Assembly: GCA_030452985.1 (NCBI GenBank)
Contig: JAKDLG010000034.1
Span: 1 to 36,283, forward strand
Direction of reading: 5' to 3'
Length of the DNA: 36,283 bases
Origin: Humibacillus sp.
GTDB taxonomy: Bacteria; Actinomycetota; Actinomycetes; Actinomycetales; Dermatophilaceae
Below, piece by piece: positions 26,112 to 33,768 of this stretch. A model generated the notes under the pieces. The model did not search any database and was not told the origin of the DNA. It saw only the letters and a program-made list of their open reading frames with translations. Both the position numbers and the translations under genes were made by a program. The first letter of the stretch is position 1; each line of letters starts with the position of its first letter.

Positions 26112-26357
26112 GTGAAGATGCACGCAAAGATCCGGGAAGACGTTGCCGTCGAGTTCATCGTAGGCAACCTGTCGAACCAGAGCCTCGCGACTTTCTTGGA
26201 CGACGAAAGGTTGCGCACCTTCCGGGGCCTCGTTGCGGACGGCAAGGCGATAGCTGCCGCCGCGGAGTACCAGTCGGTGACCGGGGCGGGTCTGCCGGAG
26301 TGCCATCTCGCAGTCGAGCTCGCGGTCGCCGGTACGCGAGCGCCATCTACCGAGTAG
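26112..26357 (+). CDS. Small hypothetical protein
   Basis: An 81-residue frame starting at GTG 26112 (VKMHAKIREDVAVEF). TAGCGT lies at 26098-26103, 8 nt before the GTG, which is the leaderless arrangement seen elsewhere here. The protein is soluble and mixed alpha/beta by composition (LSNQSLATFLDDERLRTF, LVADGKAIAAAAEY). I do not recognise the family. The longer upstream frame lacks protein-like character. It may be a regulator-sized accessory protein or a fragment. Confidence 0.4.
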   Translation: MKMHAKIREDVAVEFIVGNLSNQSLATFLDDERLRTFRGLVADGKAIAAAAEYQSVTGAGLPECHLAVELAVAGTRAPSTE

Positions 26358-26420
26358 GCGGCCAGGGCTGGGCAATGGTCTGGCGAGGGGGTGGCGCGCG
26401 ACCCGCGGCAGGAGGGCACG

Positions 26421-26575
26421 TCAGGGTGCGTCCAGGACGAAGAAGTTGAAGGCCGTCGCGTCTCCGAGGTCGGGTGGGAGCAGCTCGCGCGGGGTATCGG
26501 GTGAGAACGGCGCCTCACTGATCACGGCGATGCGGTACCCGGCCGCGGTGAACGCGTCATTGATGCCAGCCGGTG
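26421..26575 (-). pseudogene. C-terminal scrap of a SAM-dependent methyltransferase
   Basis: About 50 residues ending at 26421: INDAFTAAGYRIAVISEAPF, then SPDTPRELLPPDLG and FNFFVLDAP. This is how class I methyltransferases related to UbiE/ArsM types often end (AGF.I..ISEP.F.PDTPRELLPP). The sequence upstream in the frame is not methyltransferase-like, so the catalytic Rossmann part is gone. It lies 76 nt downstream of the stop of the PCD-VOC gene on the same strand. Confidence 0.55.
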
Positions 26576-26650
26576 GAGCGCGCCCGACCGCCAGTGGCGG
26601 ACTCAACCGGGTCGGCTGTGCTCGGCGCCCGATCTCTGCTGATCGGCCAT

Positions 26651-27358
26651 TCAGTCCTTCGTCGTAGGGGACGCGGCGACGCACAAGACTCCGGTGTTTC
26701 CGTCCTGGTCGGCGATCACGGTGAGCGACGGCGCGTCGCTGTCATCGACGACCGTCCCACCCGCGGCGACGGCGGCGGCGATCCGCTGCTCGGCCACCTC
26801 GGGCGCCACGTAGACCTCGACGTGGAACCGCTGACGCGGGCCCTCGTGCTCGTCGGCGTCCCCGAACCACAGGTTCGGTACCCGCCCCGTGACGTCCCGG
26901 ATCTCATCGCCGGGCGTCCCGTGGCCCTGGGCCCCGGGGTTCCCGGTCAGCAGAGCGGCCCACACCGGGGCAATCGTCGCGGAGCGCGCCGTGTCCAGGC
27001 CCAGCTCGATGACGCTGACCGAGGCCGGGTCGGCGTCGACCCGGTGGTCGGCGGCGACCTCGGTGATCCGTCGGGCCAGGTCGACGTCCTGCTGGGTCAC
27101 CCATTCGACGACGTGTTCGGTGCCTTCGTCGTCGCGGTAGATGGCATCGGCGCTGACCAGCTTCAGGTCGACGTACCCGTAACCGATCGACACGCTCGGG
27201 TGGTGTCCGATCTCGTCGCCCGCCTCACCCACCGCGGCGACGAACCTGGCGCCGTCGCCGAAGTCGTCGACCAGGTAGCGGGCATGCAGTCCCTGGGCCA
27301 GCTTGCGCCAGTCGGTCAGCTCGGCCTCGGCGATCTCATCGCCCCTCAGCATGTCCAT
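26651..27358 (-). CDS. Pterin-4a-carbinolamine dehydratase-like/VOC fusion protein
   Basis: A 235-residue two-domain protein. The first roughly 100 residues are PCD/DCoH-like, with GDEIGHHPSVSIGYGYVDLK standing for the catalytic His-His-Pro loop. The rest (about 115-235) is a VOC (glyoxalase/bleomycin-resistance fold) domain ending GVLCVAAS, with NLWFGDADEHEGPRQRFHVE in the middle. Such fusions occur in actinomycetes and are usually annotated as VOC family or 4a-hydroxytetrahydrobiopterin dehydratase. No aromatic hydroxylase is nearby, so the real substrate is unclear. The ATG at 27358 follows TAGGGT (27372-27367) by 8 nt, again leaderless. The open frame continues upstream but is not conserved in character. 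Confidence 0.75.
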   Translation of the reverse strand: MDMLRGDEIAEAELTDWRKLAQGLHARYLVDDFGDGARFVAAVGEAGDEIGHHPSVSIGYGYVDLKLVSADAIYRDDEGTEHVVEWVTQQDVDLARRITEVAADHRVDADPASVSVIELGLDTARSATIAPVWAALLTGNPGAQGHGTPGDEIRDVTGRVPNLWFGDADEHEGPRQRFHVEVYVAPEVAEQRIAAAVAAGGTVVDDSDAPSLTVIADQDGNTGVLCVAASPTTKD

Positions 27359-27532
27359 GCTCGGGGACCCTATCCGTGATTCGGTGGCGAAACCGATCAT
27401 GGGGCGTTGGTCATTGCTCAGGGTCCATCATCACGTCGGCGACACATGCGGTGAACGTCCACCCTGCAAACCGGGCGTGCATAGCCGGCCGCAACGTAGG
27501 AAGGCCGTTGGGGTGCTCGACCCCATCTGGGC

Positions 27533-27808
27533 ATGAGCTGCTCCGCGCATACCTCCGAGGAGACCAAGCGCGTGGCCCTGTGCCGCTTCCATGGCGATGA
27601 TGCAGGCCTACTGATCGAGCTGGACAGCGATCAGGCGATGATGCGCTACCTCGGCGGAGGCGAACCAGCCGCGCCAGAGGTCGTCCGTAACGGCCACCTG
27701 CCGAACATCCTGGCCGGCTACGAGAGGTGGGGCGACAACTTTGGGCTGTTCGCTGCGCACGAGAAGGACCGCTTCGCATTTCGGCAAACCACGGATCGCG
27801 CAACGTGA
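27533..27808 (+). pseudogene. Truncated GNAT acetyltransferase (N-terminal part only)
   Basis: A 91-residue frame. KRVALCRFHGDDAGLLIELD then SDQAMMRYLGGGEPAAPEVV and ILAGYERWGDNFGLFAAHEK is the standard start of RimJ/RimL-type GNAT N-acetyltransferases. After residue about 80 it turns to an unrelated ending (RFAFRQTTDRAT), and the acetyl-CoA binding part (R/QxxGxG/A) is missing. It cannot be an active acetyltransferase. Confidence 0.65.
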
Positions 27809-28021
27809 GCGAGAGATTCAGAATGACGCTGGTGGGCACCGTCCCAGTTCCCCCGAGATTCAGACGATGGGTGGCCGTTTCGCTGGTCCGGGCAGGACCA
27901 GCATGAGGTGATCGCCCCCTCTCCTTCCCAAGCGGCTGTTCATGGGGCAGTGTGTCGAGATGCCGGGAACGTATCGATGGAACGGACCTGGTCGACACCC
28001 ATTGGGAACAGGAGAGAACTC

Positions 28022-29641
28022 ATGCGAAGGATCTCAACTGGGCTGATCGGGGCCGCATTCGTGGCATCGACGGTCCTGACGGCGCCAGGCGCAGCAAGCG
28101 CCAGTCCCGCCTCCGGTGGAGGAGGAAACGGCCCGACCTACACGCCACCGCCAATTGCCTGGGCAGCAACCTGCCCCAGCGCCTCACTCAACGCGGCTGG
28201 CGCACGCTGCGGCATGCTCACCGTGCCGCTCGACTACGCGAAGCCCAACGGCGAGAAGATCAAGATCGCGGTGTCGCAGATCAAGCACAAGACCAGCGAC
28301 GTCAAGGCCCAGGGCATCATGCTCGTCAACCCCGGCGGTCCTGGTGGCTCTGGTCTGACCCTCTCTCGCCTCGGTGAGTTCGTTCCCAACGGCGGCGGCG
28401 ACCCCTACGACTGGATCGGGTTCGATCCTCGCGGTGTCGGCTCGAGTCAGCCCTCGCTGAGTTGTAACGGCAACTACTTCCCCACGAACCGACCCGACTA
28501 CGTGCCCTACTCGATGTCGCTGGAGAAGTTCTGGTGGACCAAGTCCGATGGCTACGCCAAGAAGTGCAAGCAGGTCGGTGGTAGCCTGCTCAACCACCTC
28601 AGGACGACCGACACGATCAACGACATGGAGAGCATCCGCAAGGCCTTCAAGCAGAAGCAGATCAACTACTACGGCTTCTCCTACGGCACGACGATCGGTC
28701 AGACCTATGCGACCCTGCACCCCGAGCGGGTGCGTCGCATGGTGATGGATGGTGTGACCAACCCGTCCCGCTCGATCTATCAGTCCAACCTCGACCAGGA
28801 CGCCGCGTTCGAGGTCACCGAGAGCAAGTTCTTCGGATGGATCGCGCAGAACAACGCCGCCTACAAACTGGGCACGACCCAGCGCGCCGTGAGCAACAAG
28901 TGGTTCGCGATGCTCGACAAGGCACGCCAAACACCGTTCAACGGGCAGATCGGTCCGGACGAGTGGACCGACGCATTCCTTGGCGCCGGGTACTACGTCT
29001 ACGGCTGGGAGGAGACTGCCCAGGCGTTCAAGGCTGCGGTTGACGGCGACTACGGTCCCGTCGAGGAGATGTATGCCGGTGCCAACGGCTCCGGTCCCGG
29101 CTCCGACAACGGCTTCGCGATCTACCTGGCAACCCAGTGCACGGACCAACAGTGGCCCAAGAGCAAGAACAGGATCATGCAGGACAACTGGACGATGTTT
29201 GCCAAGGCCCCCTTCGAGACCTGGGCCAACGCGTGGTTCAACGGGCCGTGCCGCACCTGGCGCGCCCCGGCGGACAAGAGCCCGGTGAAGATCACCGGCA
29301 AGCAGGCGCCGCCCGTGCTGCTCATCGAGGAGACCTTCGACGCGGCCACACCCTTCCCGGGTGCTCTCGAGGTGCGCAAGCGCTTCCCGAAGTCCGTCCT
29401 CATCGAGGGTGTCAACGGCACGACACACGCTGGTTCGCTCTCGGGTGTCGCCTGCACGGACGACCGGATTGCCGACTACCTGCTCACGGGCAAGCTCGAC
29501 AAGCGCCTTCGGGGCAACACGTCCGACGTGAAGTGCGACCCGGTGCCCGCACCAGTGCCCGACGGCGCCCGCACGTCCGCACCCAAGGCAGGACTGCCGA
29601 GCGACTTGCGCGAGGTGATCACTTCGGCGTCGCAGCGCTGA
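28022..29641 (+). CDS. Secreted tripeptidyl aminopeptidase-like alpha/beta hydrolase (S33 type)
   Basis: A 539-residue exported protein with a typical Sec signal (MRRISTGLIGAAFVASTVLT, then an Ala-rich cleavage region near residue 33). The alpha/beta-hydrolase domain starts about residue 60. It has the oxyanion loop LVNPGGPGGSG, the GFDPRGVGSSQP strand, the nucleophile Ser in YGFSYGTTIGQ, the Asp in EETFDAATPFPGALE and the His in VNGTTHAGSLSG. The layout is that of Streptomyces Tap/SlpD/SlpE, which remove tripeptides from the N-terminus of exported proteins. The start has AGGAGA 6 nt upstream. It is an intact gene among pseudogenes, ending at the terminator at 29667. Confidence 0.88.
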   Translation: MRRISTGLIGAAFVASTVLTAPGAASASPASGGGGNGPTYTPPPIAWAATCPSASLNAAGARCGMLTVPLDYAKPNGEKIKIAVSQIKHKTSDVKAQGIMLVNPGGPGGSGLTLSRLGEFVPNGGGDPYDWIGFDPRGVGSSQPSLSCNGNYFPTNRPDYVPYSMSLEKFWWTKSDGYAKKCKQVGGSLLNHLRTTDTINDMESIRKAFKQKQINYYGFSYGTTIGQTYATLHPERVRRMVMDGVTNPSRSIYQSNLDQDAAFEVTESKFFGWIAQNNAAYKLGTTQRAVSNKWFAMLDKARQTPFNGQIGPDEWTDAFLGAGYYVYGWEETAQAFKAAVDGDYGPVEEMYAGANGSGPGSDNGFAIYLATQCTDQQWPKSKNRIMQDNWTMFAKAPFETWANAWFNGPCRTWRAPADKSPVKITGKQAPPVLLIEETFDAATPFPGALEVRKRFPKSVLIEGVNGTTHAGSLSGVACTDDRIADYLLTGKLDKRLRGNTSDVKCDPVPAPVPDGARTSAPKAGLPSDLREVITSASQR

Positions 29642-29666
29642 GCACGTAGCTCATCGACCACAGGAC

Positions 29667-29698
29667 GGGCCCGGTCTCCATAGTGGAGGCCGGGTCCC
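29667..29698 (+). terminator. Terminator after the aminopeptidase gene
   Basis: GGGCCCGGTCTCC pairs with GGAGGCCGGG-T-CCC around an ATAGT loop: 13 bp with one bulged T and one wobble pair, followed by TT. It lies 26 nt after the stop codon. The remaining 200 nt to the next gene hold only weak protein-like fragments and no gene that I can support. Confidence 0.75.
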
Positions 29699-29901
29699 TT
29701 CGTGGGCACGCGCCTCGGCGGCGAGCTCGAGTCCTGACATCCTGGCGAGGAGGCGGCCGGCGTCGACGATGCCGAGTACGGCGCCGGCCACCCCGCACCA
29801 GCGGTTGCTACACCCTCGTTTGGGATGAGCGCACCAACGAGCGCCTGAAGGCCCCCATCCCGACTGCAGGTGCGAACCTTGCGTTCTCGGGGTCTGGACG
29901 G

Positions 29902-30491
29902 CTACCTCGCCGGGGCAGCCAGAGTGATCCAGTGCTCGTCGACGTGGAAGCCCAGCGAGGCGTTGGTCGCGAGGATGCCGCGGTTTTCGTCCGAGCCGCC
30001 CGTGCGGACGAGAGTCACGCCGTGACGCGCCAGGGCCAGCAGGGAACCTGCGTTGACCGACGTCGCCAGCCCCTGTCGACGTCGGTGTCGCGCAACGACG
30101 GTGAAGTCCACGTCGGCTCGGTTGCCCTCGAGCTCGATGACAGTCATCGCGACCAATTGCTCATCCACGTCGAAGACGCCGAATCCCCACCGTTTCGCCG
30201 TCGGCGCCGCGCTGTGCGCCGTGAGGGCCTGGTGAGCCGTCGCCACGCTTCCCGGGTAGTCACGGGTCGTTGCAGCATCCAAGGCCAGGACGGCGGGACC
30301 ATCGACCTCTCTCAGGGCGCGGTGGGTTTCGGTCGCGGGAGGCGAGTCAGAGCCGCCTTCCACGCCTTGATGTTCGTGGGCGTCACGTCGAGCTGCGCCG
30401 CCCACGACCGCGCCGTCACCGTCCAGCCATCGTCGGCTAGCGACTGGCATCGCTGATCATCGACGCGAAGGACCGCGAGGTCGTTTGGCAT
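29902..30491 (-). pseudogene. GNAT acetyltransferase broken by a frameshift
   Basis: Two adjacent frames read as one protein. From ATG 30491 the first gives MPNDLAVLRVDDQRCQSLAD then DGWTVTARSWAAQLDV and KAALTRL, stopping at 30312. The second, in another phase, gives LREVDGPAVLALDAATTRDY, then DFTVVARHRRRQGLATSVNA with the acetyl-CoA loop RRRQGLA, and SDENRGILATNASLGF near the C-terminus. These are consecutive parts of one GNAT family. Adding one base near 30320-30335 would join them. The C-terminal frame has no start of its own with a ribosome-binding site. A sequencing error is possible but similar damage nearby makes decay likelier. Confidence 0.7.
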
Positions 30492-31018
30492 TGGCGCAGC
30501 CTGACACACCTTCACCCAAAACGTCTGACATGCGACGTGCGAAAAGGCAGGACGTCCGCCGAGCTTGGCCCGGGACTGGTGGCCGTGCGGCAGGTCGTGA
30601 GCCGCGAACCGGAGCAACACGTCAGCGACAACATCTCCAGGCCCACCAGTCTCGGTCATCGCGCCGCCTGATCTTGCGAACGGCGGCCCACCCAGTCCAG
30701 GCTGGCATACATGGACCTGCGGGAGATCTACTACGGCATCAAGCACGATGTCGCCGTGTCGCTCGGCCGAGGACCCAAGCCCGATGCGGAGGGCCGGATT
30801 CCCGCGTGGGATCACAAGCCCACCCCGCATGGCGTAACGAGAAAGTCGAGACAGTGCCCCCGATGGTGGCGGCGCATTCCACCCTCGCCTCGATAGTTTC
30901 GGCCCCAGTGTGGGCGCCGGACTTCTCGGCGTCGACCAGCCGGGCACGGACAGTGGCAAAGGAAGTGGAGCTATGCGATAGCAGCCACCTTCCTACCCAA
31001 GCAGTATTGGGTCCGTGA
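30492..31018. other. Gene-poor stretch between pseudogenes
   Basis: Apart from the short frame at 30711-30896, neither strand shows a recognisable gene here. Long frames exist on both strands but their sequences are low-complexity Arg/Pro/Ala-rich readings typical of GC-rich DNA. No repeat or mobile-element end was found by eye. Confidence 0.5.
30711..30896 (+). CDS. Short hypothetical frame, possibly a gene fragment
   Basis: A 61-residue frame whose first 40 residues are protein-like (MDLREIYYGIKHDVAVSLGR, GPKPDAEGRIPAWDHK), while the last 20 are Arg/Pro-rich noise. It looks like the intact start of a gene whose remainder was lost or frame-shifted near 30835. No family is recognised and there is no clear ribosome-binding site. 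Confidence 0.25.
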   Translation: MDLREIYYGIKHDVAVSLGRGPKPDAEGRIPAWDHKPTPHGVTRKSRQCPRWWRRIPPSPR

Positions 31019-31019
31019 A

Positions 31020-31245
31020 GTTGGTGTCAGCCTGTCTGTCGACGACGTCGCCGTGCTGGCTCGGTCATTTGCGGCCAGCGGGCGCGTCATCGCTCTCTGC
31101 CGCGATTCAGCAGACAATCCGGTGCTGGGCGACCCCTGGCTGGGGGGATGCCTACGCAGTTGCCTGGGACGAGTGGGAAGCATCGGGCGAGACGTCTGCC
31201 TGGGAGGTCACCGCGACCGACGGGTTTACCGGTGCTGCAGGGTGA
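31020..31245 (+). pseudogene. Small gene with a frameshift in a G6 tract
   Basis: Two phases join into one plausible protein. VGVSLSVDDVAVLARSFAAS with GRVIALCRDSADNPVLGDPWL precedes the G6 run (31142-31147), and GDAYAVAWDEWEASGETSAW then EVTATDGFTGAAG follows it in the next phase. Removing one G restores a continuous reading. The family is not recognised and the start is not clear. The break could be decay, homopolymer sequencing error or slippage variation. Confidence 0.4.
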
Positions 31246-31293
31246 GATCGGCCTGACCGAACGAACGTAGCCGTACTCAGCGCGGCGTGACAA

Positions 31294-31325
31294 CGCATCC
31301 CGTTCTGGGATGCGCTCGGTATCAT
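31294..31325 (+). promoter_or_regulatory. Operator palindrome and -10 box of the toxin-antitoxin operon
   Basis: CGCATCCC-GTTCT-GGGATGCG (31294-31314) is a perfect 8-bp inverted repeat. It ends 5 nt before TATCAT (31320-31325), which is 7 nt from the antitoxin ATG with no Shine-Dalgarno box. A palindrome against the -10 is the usual place for autorepression by a ribbon-helix-helix antitoxin. Confidence 0.6.
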
Positions 31326-31332
31326 CAACTGC

Positions 31333-31566
31333 ATGAGCACGCAAATCGCAGTACGCCTACCCGATGAGATGGTCGCCTTCTTGGACCGCAGCGTCGCGGC
31401 CGGCAAGGCGCCGAGCAGGGCCGCGCTCGTGGCGTCCGCGGTGGAGCGCGAGATGCGTCGGCTGTCCGCTGAGCAGGACGCGCAGATCCTTCGCACCCAG
31501 GGCGCGGCAGATGAGCTCGACGATCTCGTCGAGTGGACGGGCACGCGTGCCATCGTCGAGGACTGA
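31333..31566 (+). CDS. Ribbon-helix-helix antitoxin of a MazEF-type module
   Basis: A 77-residue protein. The N-terminal MSTQIAVRLPDEMVAFLDRS is the DNA-binding ribbon plus first helix, and KAPSRAALVASAVEREMRRL is the second helix of an RHH fold, as in the MazE-like antitoxins of mycobacteria. The acidic C-terminal part (ELDDLVEWTGTRAIVED) is expected to wrap the toxin. It is followed 4 nt later by the mazF-like gene. It appears intact although the toxin is not. Confidence 0.75.
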   Translation: MSTQIAVRLPDEMVAFLDRSVAAGKAPSRAALVASAVEREMRRLSAEQDAQILRTQGAADELDDLVEWTGTRAIVED

Positions 31567-31570
31567 TCGG

Positions 31571-31884
31571 GTGCGAGAGATCTGTTCGGTCCGTCTCGAC
31601 AAGACGCGGCCAGCGCTCGTACTGACCCGGCAGGCGGCTCGGGGTGCGATGACCAAGGTGACAGTTGCCCCGATCACCCCCACGATCAAGGGCTTGTCGA
31701 GCGAGGTCCTGGTGGGTCGGGCAACGGGCTGGACCACGACTGCGCGGTGTCGGTGGACAACGTCCTGACCGTTCCGGTGGAGGCACTCGGACGTACCGTC
31801 GGCTACCTCAACGGCGAGCAGGAAGCGCAGCTGGCGCGCGCTGTGGTGTTGGCGTTCGACCTCGAGGTAGCGCTGCTCGAATAG
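31571..31884 (+). pseudogene. mazF-like endoribonuclease toxin with a frameshift
   Basis: The start GTG 31571 has GAGGA 8 nt upstream. The first phase reads VREICSVRLDKTRPALVLTR, then KVTVAPITPTIKGLSSEVLV, a MazF N-terminal half. The second phase reads NGLDHDCAVSVDNVLTVPVE, then ALGRTVGYLNGEQEAQLARA and VVLAFDLEVALLE, the MazF C-terminal half. The join is at about 31721-31723. A single missing C there (GGCAAC for GGCCAAC) explains it, and restoring it gives 104 residues, the normal length. As it stands the protein stops at 31768 and lacks the NGLDHD loop and dimer helix. Confidence 0.75.
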
Positions 31885-32091
31885 CGTAGAAGCACGCGGA
31901 TGGCGACATGGACCGGGCGAGCGCACGGCCGGGTCATCACCGCTTCGACCAGGCGACGGTCACCACGAGTCATCGTCGACGGGAAGGGAGGCGAGCTTCT
32001 CGGCGAGGTACGCCCATTCGGGCGGAGAAGGTGAACCCGACCCGGTCGAAGCTCAGCGCCGTGGATGTCCGTCAGGGGCACTGGTGGTTCG

Positions 32092-32466
32092 TCACCATCG
32101 CACGGTGACGATCAACAGCGGGATCTGGGTGAGGATGTAGAGCAGGTGGAAGCGGTAGTGCCGGGTTGATTGCTCGGGATGGAAAGGCAGGATGGGCAGC
32201 GGGAGCACGCTGATGATCCCGCCGCCGACGAGGTTGCGTACCGTCCAACCGATCGGAGCCCAGGTCGCCGATCGCCGAAACTTGGTGAACCAGATCGCTA
32301 CCAGAGCTGTTGTCACCATGACGGGATACAGCGACTCCGGGTGCAGCACCGTCTCTCCGGGCAGATCGGCGAAGTTGTGCACCACCAGCCCGACCGCGGA
32401 CACCGCAGCTGCTGACGCCAACACGGCGTTTTCGGCCGACCCACGCCTGACCCGAGAGAATTTCAC
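32092..32466 (-). CDS. Small hypothetical membrane protein
   Basis: A 124-residue protein with three or four hydrophobic segments (about residues 15-33, 45-62, 74-92 and 103-122). No motif is recognised. It starts with a GTG at 32466; the nearest purine-rich box (GGGGAG) is about 13 nt upstream, so the start is uncertain. The 200 nt between it and mazF show only doubtful fragments. Confidence 0.5.
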   Translation of the reverse strand: MKFSRVRRGSAENAVLASAAAVSAVGLVVHNFADLPGETVLHPESLYPVMVTTALVAIWFTKFRRSATWAPIGWTVRNLVGGGIISVLPLPILPFHPEQSTRHYRFHLLYILTQIPLLIVTVRW

Positions 32467-32532
32467 GGCTATCTGCCTGCTCCCCGGAGCGAGGTGGAGC
32501 GTTCGGGCTGTGCGCTCACCGGTGTGAGACCT

Positions 32533-32979
32533 CTAACCGGCTGCAGTCAGGTGATGGGCTTTCGCCCGGCGTGTGGCCAGGAGCGTGCGAGCGAGGAACA
32601 GTGGGGTCGGTGGGGTCCAGCCGAGCTGTTCGCCCATGCCCCTGTCGTCTCGGTTGGCCCAGTGCTCGATGAAGGGCCCCGTCTGTTTGCCGGACATCGT
32701 TGTGTGGATCACCACCGTCTCACCGTCCTGGAGCACGGTGTGTACCTCCCAACGCAAATCGGCGAACGCGGCGTGTAGCCAGCGCGCGGTGGCGAGGAAG
32801 GCTGCTGGCCCGGTTCCCCGGCAGCCGGGGGGCTCCTCCACCGCCTCGCGGTTGGTCGCTTCGAGGTGGATGAGCTCATCGAAGGTCGTTGGGTCCTCGC
32901 TGGACATGAGGTGCAGAGCCTGCCTCGCGATGTCTTTGGCGGAAGGCGCACACGCTGGGTTCTTCAGGCGATCGGACAT
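32533..32979 (-). CDS. SnoaL-like (NTF2-fold) protein with an internal deletion
   Basis: The N-terminal half is a normal SnoaL/ester-cyclase-type polyketide-cyclase fold: DPTTFDELIHLEATNREAVE, GPAAFLATARWLHAAFADLR and WEVHTVLQDGETVVIHTTMS. Then GKQTGPF is followed directly by IEHWANRDDRGMGEQLGW and TPPTPLF. In relatives I remember, about 30 residues (a hairpin with PPTGR and THWFR) lie between GPF and the EHWANRDD strand. Their loss removes two strands of the cone-shaped barrel, so the protein is probably non-functional although the frame is open. ATG 32979 or 32985 are both possible. It faces a broken TetR gene across zero spacing. Confidence 0.6.
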   Translation of the reverse strand: MSDRLKNPACAPSAKDIARQALHLMSSEDPTTFDELIHLEATNREAVEEPPGCRGTGPAAFLATARWLHAAFADLRWEVHTVLQDGETVVIHTTMSGKQTGPFIEHWANRDDRGMGEQLGWTPPTPLFLARTLLATRRAKAHHLTAAG

Positions 32980-32984
32980 GGTCA

Positions 32985-33554
32985 TACGCCGCGGCTTCGC
33001 TACGCGACATCGCCGAACGAGCGGGCGTCGCACGACCAACCGTGACGGCCGCTGTGGGCTCCAAACCGGCGCTGCTGCGAGAGATCACTGACGAGGCACT
33101 GGCGGGCGACGACGAACCATCCCGGTGGCTCAGCGGTCCTGGTTCCTTCCGGTCGTGCAGGCGACCACCCCGGCGCAGTACTGGAGGCCTACGCCGATGT
33201 GTGCGTGCTCGTCAACGGACGCACGGCGCGCCTGTTCGAAGTGGTGCATCGCGCCTCGGGATCATCACCTGAATCACGCAGCTCTGGGACACCTTGCAGA
33301 CCAACCGTCGAACCGGTGCCGGGATGGTTGTCAAGCACGCCATGACCCGCGGGAAGATCCGCAACGATCTCGAACCCGAGCAGATCGCCGACTCCCTATG
33401 GACGATCAACGACCCGGCACAGTACCGAGCACTCGTCCTCGACCGCGGATGGTCCCAAGCCGACTATCGTCGGTGGCTCACCCACCTGATGCGCTCATCC
33501 GTCCTCGAGAACGATGCGCCCTCCGGAACGCCCGCTACCGGGACGCCGCCCTGA
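32985..33554 (+). pseudogene. TetR-family regulator, truncated and with three frameshifts
   Basis: Pieces of one regulator appear in order but in different phases. YAAASLRDIAERAGVARPTV then GSKPALLREITDEALAGDDE is the DNA-binding helix-turn-helix. AQRSWFLPVVQATTPAQ comes next in another phase, then VLEAYADVCVLVNGRTARLF with EVVHRAS in the third. ITQLWDTLQTNRRTGAGMVV through SLWTINDPAQYRALVLDRGW and YRRWLTHLMR follows back in the first phase. The first roughly 30 residues are missing too. The shifts lie near 33120, 33178 and 33268. It would have been the divergent regulator of the SnoaL gene. Confidence 0.75.
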
Positions 33555-33768
33555 AAAAGCTGAGCGCGCCTCGCCGGCCCAGGAACGGGCAGCGCGTCAA
33601 ACGTGAACACCTACCCACTCCAACGCATCGCCAGCAACTCGAGCAGCGTCCGCACATCGGCAACGGATCGTCACGCGCGTGGCACCCTTTTCGGTATCAG
33701 CGCGAGGATCAGGGGCCGTCAGAGCCAGCCGGCTCTCGTCCCGTAATGCTGCTGGGGAGGCGAGCCAC

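Noticed and set aside
27813..27864. A 10-bp direct repeat GAGATTCAGA at 27813 and 27855
   Set aside because: Only two copies, not linked to a coding or structural feature; may be a scar but cannot be supported.
29683..30456. A 257-codon plus-strand frame opposite the GNAT relic
   Set aside because: It is the shadow of the acetyltransferase frames, with no motif of its own.
30485..31018. A 177-codon plus-strand frame between the GNAT relic and the G6-tract gene
   Set aside because: The translation is Arg/Pro/Ala-rich without protein-like pattern, and parts overlap the better-looking frame at 30711.
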